From NCBI RefSeq assembly GCF_016907435.1, contig NZ_JAFBBZ010000001.1, forward strand, positions 2,170,001 to 2,234,000: DNA of 64,000 bases. Direction: 5' to 3'. The translations under genes were made by a program, and so were the position numbers. This document shows, piece after piece, positions 58,650-64,000 of the stretch (position 1 is the first letter of the stretch; every line of letters begins with the position of its first letter). This stretch comes from Nocardioides salarius (GTDB lineage Bacteria; Actinomycetota; Actinomycetes; Propionibacteriales; Nocardioidaceae). The notes under the pieces are model-generated. The model was not told where the DNA came from. It saw nothing but the letters and a program-made list of their open reading frames with translations, and searched no databases.

Positions 58650-61600
58650 GGACCCTGGTGGCCACGGTCGTGCGGGGCCTGCGCGCCCGGTTGCTGCTCT
58701 CGGTCGGATCGGTGCTGCTGGTCGCGCTGGCCGTCGGCTCGGCCGTGCTCGGCCCGGTCTTCCAGGTCGCCGTGACCAACTCCTACCTGGTGACCCGCCT
58801 GGCCGACGCGCCCAACGCGCTCACCGGGCTCAGCTGGGTCCACGCCCCGGCGCCGGGCACCGGCCCGGTCGAGGCCGCCGCCGACGCCGTCGCGCTCGCC
58901 GAGCAGGCCGGCGCCGGCGCGGGCGGGGCCTACGTCGCCCCCCAGACCTTCGTGCGCACCGACGAGACGCCGGGCCTGGGCGGGCTGGTGCGGCTGGCCA
59001 CCAAGGACGGCTACTGCGAGCACCTCGAGGTCGAGGGCCGCTGCCCGGCGGGGCCGCGCGAGGTGCTGATGCTCGCCGGCGACGCCGGGCTCACCGACTT
59101 CTCGGTCGGCTCCACCTTCGACGTCGGGGGCGTCGGCACCCTCGAGGTGGTCGGCCTCTACCGGGTGCCGGGCCCGGAGGAGGCCGACTGGTGGTTCGAC
59201 CTGTCGCGCTTCTCCTCCCGCACCCCCACGCCCGCGCCGAGCAACCAGCCCTACCGGCCGGCGCCGTTGCTCACCGGCGCCGACACCTTCGACCGGTTGT
59301 CGGGCGTCGGGTTCGAGGTGCTGGTCGACCGTCGCCTCGAGCCGCCCGCCGACCTCGACCTCGACGGGCTCGACGAGGTCCGCGCGGTCGCCGCCGCCCA
59401 GGACGACCTCGGCGCGCTCGACCTCGACGTCGCGCGCGGCACCTTCGAGACCCGCTCGATCAACGACGTCGACGGGGTGGCCGCCGAGGTCCGCGCCCAG
59501 CAGGAGACCGCGCGCAGCTCCGTGGCGCCCGCCGTGCTCTCGCTGGTGCTGGTCGCGCTCGCGCTGCTGCTGCGCCTGCTCACCGCGGCCGCCGACCTGC
59601 GGCTGCCCGAGCTGGCGCTGGCCTCGCTGCGCGGGCTGCCGCGCCGCCGCATGTGGTCGCTGGGGCTCTCCGAGCCGCTGGTGCTGCTGGGCGTCGCGGT
59701 GCCCGCGGGCGCCGGGCTCGGCCTCGGCGTCTCGTGGCTGCTGGTCGAGGCGTGGCTGGTGCCCGGGCTGCCGGTGCCGCTGCCGTGGACCTCGGCCGCG
59801 GCCGGTCTCGGCGTCGGGCTCGGGGCCGCCCTGGTCGCGGTCGTCGCGGTCGGGCTGGTGCTGCGTGTCGACCTCGCCGCCCAGCTCAGCGGCGTACGCC
59901 GCCCGGTGCGGGCGCGCCGGGGGGCGGTGCTGGCCCAGCTCGCGCTGGTGGCCGCGGCCCTGGTGGTGCTGCTGAGCAAGCTGTCGAGCACCGGCCCGGG
60001 CGAGCCCGACGTCACCGACCTGGTGCTGCCGGTGCTGCTGGCGGTGGTCGCCGGCCTGGCCGGCGCCCGGGGCACCGCCGCGCTCGCCGGCTGGTGGACC
60101 CGGCGCGGGCCGCGCGACACCTCGCTGTCGACCTTCGTGGCCTCCCGCGCCCTGAGCCGGCGCCGCGAGGGCACCCTGGTGATCCTGCCGGTCACGGCCG
60201 CGATCGCCATCTGCGTCTTCGGGGCCGGCGTCTACGACTCCGCCGCGCAGTGGCGCGCCAGCGTGGCCGCCACCCGCGCCCCCGCGGCGGTCGTCTGGTC
60301 CTCCGACCTCTCGCTCGACCGCACGGTGGCGCTGACCCGCTCCGCCGACCCCGAGGGGCGGTGGCTGATGGCCGCCGGCACCCTGTCGAGCACCGGCCCG
60401 GTCTTCACCGTCGCCGACACCTCCCGGCTCGAGCGGGTGGCGCAGTGGTCGGAGCAGTGGACGCCGGGCACCTCCACCGGCGAGATCGCCGACCGGCTGC
60501 GCCCCCGCGGCGTCGTACCGGTGCTGGAGGGGGCACGAATCGGGGTCGAGGTCGACAACCGGGCCCGCTCGGCCGACGACCTGGTGCTGCGGCTGCGGCT
60601 GGTCACCGCCGAGGGCGAGGTCCGCTTCGCGTTCCTCCCGGTGGCGCCGGGCACCGGCACCACCGAGACCCGGGTCGGTGCCTGCCGCGACGGCTGCCGC
60701 CTCGAGGGGCTGACCGTGGGCGGGCCCGCGGCGCTGCGGACCACGGTCGCGGGCACCATCGAGGTCCGCGACGTGCTCGTCGACGGCGAGCCGGTCGAGG
60801 GCGCCGTCAGCGGCGCCGGCTGGGGCGTCTCGCCCGACGCCTCCGCACCCGGGGCGGTCACCCGGCTCAGCGACGAGGGCGGCGTGCTGCGCATCGAGGC
60901 CGCCGCCGACGAGCCCGCCATCCTCCAGCTCACCGCGGGCGACCTGCCCGCGGCCCTGCCGGTCGTCAAGGGCGTCGACGCGCGCACCGAGCCCGACCCC
61001 AACGCCTTCTCGACCAGCTCGCCGCTGAGCTTCCCGGTCGACCCGGTCGTGGAGGCCGCCAGCGTGCCGCTGCTGGGCCCGCGCGGGCTGCTGATCGACT
61101 ACGAGATGGTCAGCATCGACCGCGAGGTCTACGACCAGGACTCCTCCGAGGTGGTGGTGCTCGCCCGCGCCGACACCCCCGAGGCGGTCGCCGACGAGCT
61201 GCGTGCCGCCGGCCTGGCGCGCGACCGCACCTACGCCGAGGTGCGCGACGGGCTCGACGGTGAGGCCTACGCCCTGACCCTGCGGCTCTACGCCGTGGTG
61301 GCCGTGCTGGTGCTGGTGATGGCGGTGGCCGCGCTGGGGGTCAGCACCGCGGTCCAGCTGCCGTCGCGCCGCAGCGACGCCGCCTCGCTGCGGGTGGTCG
61401 GGGTCTCGCGGCGCGAGGTGGTGCGGGCGGTGCTCCTCGAGCTGTGCGTGGTGCTCGGCAGCACCGCCGTGGCGGGGCTGCTGGCCGGCGCGCTGGCGCA
61501 GTACGTCGTGCTGCGCACGGTGACGCTGGGCTACGCCGAGACGCTGTCGACCCCCGCGCTCGTCGCCGGCGTCGACCCGGCGCGCCTGGCGCTGCTGGCG

Positions 61601-61699
61601 CTGGTGACCGCGGCGCTCTTCGGCGCGGTCGCGGTGGCCAGCGCGGTGCTCACCGTGCGCGGCGCCCGCGGCGCCACGCTGCGCGAGAACGCCCGCTGA
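58646..61699 (+). CDS. FtsX-like ABC permease, larger paralogue
   Basis: The protein (1017 aa) has an N-terminal transmembrane helix at about 15-37, a MacB-like periplasmic domain at about 40-280 with a Cys pair (DGYCEHLEVEGRCPAGPREV), and FtsX permease helices at about 290-450. A second large extracytoplasmic region has CRDGC, and three C-terminal helices (VAVLVLVMAVAALGVSTAV onward) complete the duplicated FtsX layout. It shares GRWLMAA with the first permease. ATG 58646 has GAGGAGG and overlaps the previous stop (ATGA). It is the last gene of the operon and converges with zwf at 18 nt. Confidence 0.87.
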   Translation: MRTLVATVVRGLRARLLLSVGSVLLVALAVGSAVLGPVFQVAVTNSYLVTRLADAPNALTGLSWVHAPAPGTGPVEAAADAVALAEQAGAGAGGAYVAPQTFVRTDETPGLGGLVRLATKDGYCEHLEVEGRCPAGPREVLMLAGDAGLTDFSVGSTFDVGGVGTLEVVGLYRVPGPEEADWWFDLSRFSSRTPTPAPSNQPYRPAPLLTGADTFDRLSGVGFEVLVDRRLEPPADLDLDGLDEVRAVAAAQDDLGALDLDVARGTFETRSINDVDGVAAEVRAQQETARSSVAPAVLSLVLVALALLLRLLTAAADLRLPELALASLRGLPRRRMWSLGLSEPLVLLGVAVPAGAGLGLGVSWLLVEAWLVPGLPVPLPWTSAAAGLGVGLGAALVAVVAVGLVLRVDLAAQLSGVRRPVRARRGAVLAQLALVAAALVVLLSKLSSTGPGEPDVTDLVLPVLLAVVAGLAGARGTAALAGWWTRRGPRDTSLSTFVASRALSRRREGTLVILPVTAAIAICVFGAGVYDSAAQWRASVAATRAPAAVVWSSDLSLDRTVALTRSADPEGRWLMAAGTLSSTGPVFTVADTSRLERVAQWSEQWTPGTSTGEIADRLRPRGVVPVLEGARIGVEVDNRARSADDLVLRLRLVTAEGEVRFAFLPVAPGTGTTETRVGACRDGCRLEGLTVGGPAALRTTVAGTIEVRDVLVDGEPVEGAVSGAGWGVSPDASAPGAVTRLSDEGGVLRIEAAADEPAILQLTAGDLPAALPVVKGVDARTEPDPNAFSTSSPLSFPVDPVVEAASVPLLGPRGLLIDYEMVSIDREVYDQDSSEVVVLARADTPEAVADELRAAGLARDRTYAEVRDGLDGEAYALTLRLYAVVAVLVLVMAVAALGVSTAVQLPSRRSDAASLRVVGVSRREVVRAVLLELCVVLGSTAVAGLLAGALAQYVVLRTVTLGYAETLSTPALVAGVDPARLALLALVTAALFGAVAVASAVLTVRGARGATLRENAR

Positions 61700-61717
61700 G
61701 CCGCCCGGTCGCGGCGC

Positions 61718-63148
61718 TCAGCGGCCGAGGTACCACCCGCCGCTGGGCAGGTCGAGGGCGGCCTGCGGGCCCCACGAGCCCTGGGCGTAGGGGTGCACCT
61801 CGAGGGCGGCGTCGAGCACCGGTTGGCAGACCTCCCAGATCCGCTCGACCTCGTCGGAGCGGGTGAACAGGGTGCGGTCGTCGCGCAGCACGTCGAGCAG
61901 CAGCCGCTCGTAGGCCTCCAGCGGGTCGCCCTCGTCGACGTCGTCGGCGAAGTCCAGGCTCATCGTGGCCTTGACCAGGTCCATGTCGGGCCCGGGCTTC
62001 TTGGCCTGCAGGTCGACGTGCACCCGCGGGTCGTCGGTCAGCTCGAGCACCAGCTCGTTGCAGGCCACCGAGCCGTTGAAGATCTCGGTGTGCGGGGTGC
62101 GGAAGCGCAGCGTGATCGTGCGCCGGCCCTGGGCCAGCGCCTTGCCGGTGCGCAGGTAGAACGGCACGTCGCGCCAGCGGTCGTTGTCGATCCACGCCTC
62201 CAGCGCCACGAACGTCTCCACGTCGGAGTCGTCGGCGACGTCCTCGTCGTCGCGGTAGCCCTCGAACTGGCCCAGCACCACCCGCGCGGGGTCGAGGGGC
62301 CGCATCGCGGCGAAGACGGCCGACTTCGCGTCGCGCAGCTCGTCGGCGTCGAAGCGGCGGGCCTCCTCGAGGGCCACCAGGCCCAGCAGCTGGGCCAGGT
62401 GGGTCGAGATCATGTCGCGCAGCGCGCCGGTGGACTCGTAGAAGCTGCCGCGGCCCTCGAGCCCCAGGTCCTCGGGCACGTCGATCTGCACCGACTCGAT
62501 GTGGTGGCGGTTCCACGCCGGCTCGAAGAGACCGTTGGCGAAGCGCAGCGCGAGGATGTTCTGGGCCGCCTCCTTGCCCAGGAAGTGGTCGATGCGGAAG
62601 ACCTGCTCCTCCTCGACGACGTCCTTGAGCGCCGCGTCGAGCTCGCGGGCGGAGTCGAGGTCGAGACCGAAGGGCTTCTCGACCACCAGGCGGGCCCGCT
62701 CGTGCAGGCCCTCCCGGCCGAGCATCGCGATCATCGAGGTCATCACCGCCGGCGGCACCGACAGGTAGACGAGCCGGCGGACCCGGCTCGTGTCGTCACC
62801 GCCCAGGCGATCCTCGGCCTCGCGCACGGCCGCGGCCAGGTCGGCGCCGTCGTCGGCGTCGGAGGTGCAGAAGGAGACCCGCTCGAGCAGGGCGTCCGCC
62901 ACGTCGTCGTCGAGGTCGTCGACCCCCTCCTGCAGCGCCTCGCGCACCTGCTGGCGGAAGTCGTCGTCGCTGCCGGGGGAGTGCCGCCCGCTGCCGATGA
63001 CGGCGTACTGCTCGGGCAGGCGGCCCTGGGCGGCCAGCCGGTAGAGGCCCGGGAAGAGCTTGCGGGCGGCCAGGTCGCCGGTGGCGCCGAAGAGCACCAG
63101 GACGTGCGGGGCGAGGTCCTCGGTGGGCGCGCTGCTGGAGTCGGTCAC
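61718..63148 (-). CDS. zwf: Glucose-6-phosphate dehydrogenase
   Basis: The protein (476 aa) oxidises glucose 6-phosphate to 6-phosphogluconolactone, giving NADPH for the pentose phosphate pathway. The nucleotide motif is [12 protein letters not shown] at about 19-30, the phosphate-binding loop is [10 protein letters not shown], the catalytic motif is [13 protein letters not shown], and [16 protein letters not shown] and the C-terminal SWGPQAA motif are conserved. GTG 63148 follows TAGGCA at 6 nt (leaderless). It is not flanked by the usual tkt/tal/opcA genes, so it may be a second zwf copy. Confidence 0.96.
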   Translation of the reverse strand: MTDSSSAPTEDLAPHVLVLFGATGDLAARKLFPGLYRLAAQGRLPEQYAVIGSGRHSPGSDDDFRQQVREALQEGVDDLDDDVADALLERVSFCTSDADDGADLAAAVREAEDRLGGDDTSRVRRLVYLSVPPAVMTSMIAMLGREGLHERARLVVEKPFGLDLDSARELDAALKDVVEEEQVFRIDHFLGKEAAQNILALRFANGLFEPAWNRHHIESVQIDVPEDLGLEGRGSFYESTGALRDMISTHLAQLLGLVALEEARRFDADELRDAKSAVFAAMRPLDPARVVLGQFEGYRDDEDVADDSDVETFVALEAWIDNDRWRDVPFYLRTGKALAQGRRTITLRFRTPHTEIFNGSVACNELVLELTDDPRVHVDLQAKKPGPDMDLVKATMSLDFADDVDEGDPLEAYERLLLDVLRDDRTLFTRSDEVERIWEVCQPVLDAALEVHPYAQGSWGPQAALDLPSGGWYLGR

Positions 63149-63154
63149 CCCTCA

Positions 63155-63160
63155 TGCCTA
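63155..63160 (-). promoter_or_regulatory. -10 box TAGGCA for zwf
   Basis: TAGGCA on the minus strand ends 6 nt before GTG 63148 (leaderless). Confidence 0.5.
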
Positions 63161-63250
63161 CCGGGTCACCGAGGGGCACCCTCCATCCCCAAGGGTGGGG
63201 ACCTGGGTGAAGGATCGCGGCCACCACTCCCCTCACCCCTTCTGGCCTGG

Positions 63251-63256
63251 CACGAT
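63251..63256 (+). promoter_or_regulatory. -10 box CACGAT for small gene
   Basis: CACGAT ends 6 nt before ATG 63263 (leaderless). Confidence 0.4.
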
Positions 63257-63262
63257 GTCTGC

Positions 63263-63445
63263 ATGACGCTCGACACACGGCAGGCCGCAGAGGCCATCGA
63301 GGAGTACTTCGGCAGCGACGTGCTGACCGACGAGCCCACCTGGGCCGGCGTGCTCATCGACCACGCCCCCGAGGCCTACGAGAGCGCCGAGGACCTCACC
63401 ACCGCGCTCGACCTGATGCACCTGCGCCCCGGCGCCGAGCACTGA
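63263..63445 (+). CDS. Small acidic hypothetical protein
   Basis: This 60-aa, strongly acidic soluble peptide (IEEYFGSDVLTDEPTWAGVL in the middle) is predicted to be mostly helical. No family was recognised. The start is supported by a -10 box at leaderless spacing, and the codon positions look coding (G/C at third positions throughout). It precedes the DUF427 gene by 8 nt and is probably co-transcribed with it. Confidence 0.6.
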   Translation: MTLDTRQAAEAIEEYFGSDVLTDEPTWAGVLIDHAPEAYESAEDLTTALDLMHLRPGAEH

Positions 63446-63453
63446 CGGGCCGC

Positions 63454-63966
63454 GTGCGCCCCCGACCGGAGAAGCCCGGCCCCGGCCAGGAGTCGGTGTG
63501 GGACTACCCGCGCCCTCCGGCCCTGGACGAGTCCTCCGAGAGCGTCGAGGTCGAGCTGGGCGGCGTCGTGGTGGCGCGCACCACGCGGTCGTGGCGGGTG
63601 CTGGAGACCAGCCACCCGCCCACCTACTACCTGCCGCGCGAGGCCTTCGTCGACGGTGCGCTGCGCCCGGCGGAGGGCTCCTCGGCGTGCGAGTGGAAGG
63701 GGCGGGCGTCCTACTTCGACCTGGTCGGCGGCCCGGGACCCGACGGCCGCCCGGTCGTCGCCGAGCGGGCCGCGTGGACCTACCGGACCCCGACGCCGGC
63801 CTTCGCGGCACTGGCCGACGCGGTCGCGGTGACCCCGCTGGGCGTGGACGCCTGCCGGGTCGACGGCGAGCTGGTGACCGCCCAGGAGGGCGGCTTCTAC
63901 GGCGGCTGGATCACCAGCCGCGTGGTCGGCCCCTTCAAGGGGATCCCGGGCTCCTGGGGCTGGTGA
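63454..63966 (+). CDS. DUF427 domain-containing protein
   Basis: The protein (170 aa) contains a DUF427 beta-rich domain at about 28-130. Family segments are SVEVELGGVVVARTTRSWRV, PTYYLPREAFVDGALRP, SACEWKGRASYFDLV and AAWTYRTPTPAFAALADAV. The family has no proven biochemical role. GTG 63454 lies 8 nt after the small acidic protein gene. The C-terminal FYGGWITSRVVGPFKGIPGS segment lies outside the core domain and is common in actinobacterial members. Confidence 0.85.
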   Translation: MRPRPEKPGPGQESVWDYPRPPALDESSESVEVELGGVVVARTTRSWRVLETSHPPTYYLPREAFVDGALRPAEGSSACEWKGRASYFDLVGGPGPDGRPVVAERAAWTYRTPTPAFAALADAVAVTPLGVDACRVDGELVTAQEGGFYGGWITSRVVGPFKGIPGSWGW

Positions 63967-64000
63967 GCCTCAGCAGCCGGGGCCCGGGTCGGCGCGGCCC

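Overview
The window is very GC-rich and looks like the chromosome of a high-GC actinobacterium, most likely a Nocardioides-type member of the Propionibacteriales. Several things point there: a FemX-type peptidoglycan interpeptide ligase, many leaderless genes whose -10 box lies 6-8 nt before the start codon, and the gene order. From memory, the order DUF6049 - pcnA - ino1/PadR - class A PBP - GT87 - FemX - rpsF/ssb/rpsR/rplI - MATE - dnaB is the origin-proximal order of Streptomyces and, less completely, of Mycobacterium. The chromosomal origin would therefore be expected to the left of the window, although dnaA and dnaN are not present here.

Left third (1-28 kb, conserved core): a truncated DUF6049 membrane/secreted protein diverges from pcnA. 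An SRPBCC protein and a large secreted M6 metalloprotease with PKD domains converge on a 1.2-kb tandem array of palindromic elements. Next come padR-ino1, a bifunctional penicillin-binding protein coupled to a GT87-type membrane glycosyltransferase, an operon of endonuclease IV, FemX and an alanine-racemase-like protein, a Ser/Thr kinase, and the rpsF-ssb-rpsR-rplI operon. After a secreted Ig-like protein, a membrane protein and a MATE exporter, a 0.5-kb non-coding stretch rich in DnaA-box-like sequences precedes dnaB, which carries a 427-residue intein with a LAGLIDADG endonuclease.

Middle (28-47 kb, more variable): a lipoprotein gene that appears frameshifted, a GNAT acetyltransferase, a secreted M15-like/LysM protein, a cyclase, an RDD protein, an IS110-family element, an SDR-like protein, enoyl-CoA hydratase, glutaminase-STAS, an NTF2-like protein and a secreted glycosidase. 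A compact module follows. A RimK-type ATP-grasp ligase fused to an RCK_C domain diverges over 24 bp from an aspartic-protease-like RimB homologue, an M14/AstE-like carboxypeptidase and a GAF histidine kinase. Next to it lies an unusual fusion of DUF429 (RNase-H-like) with a RelA/SpoT synthetase-like domain. A nitroreductase, a CPA2 antiporter and a PQQ-type sugar dehydrogenase lipoprotein complete this part.

Right third (47-64 kb): a DrrAB-like ABC exporter; a tightly packed run of cstA, a small Cys protein, an MFS exporter and an ECF/SnoaL sigma factor, with a Crp-like palindrome upstream of cstA; an overlapping operon of two ABC ATPases and two large FtsX-like permeases; zwf; and two small genes. 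No rRNA, tRNA, CRISPR or prophage was seen. The features I consider most worth following are the DUF429-RelA/SpoT fusion, the RimK/RimB/M14/histidine-kinase module, the palindromic array, the DnaA-box cluster before dnaB, and the IS110 upstream region, which may encode a bridge RNA.
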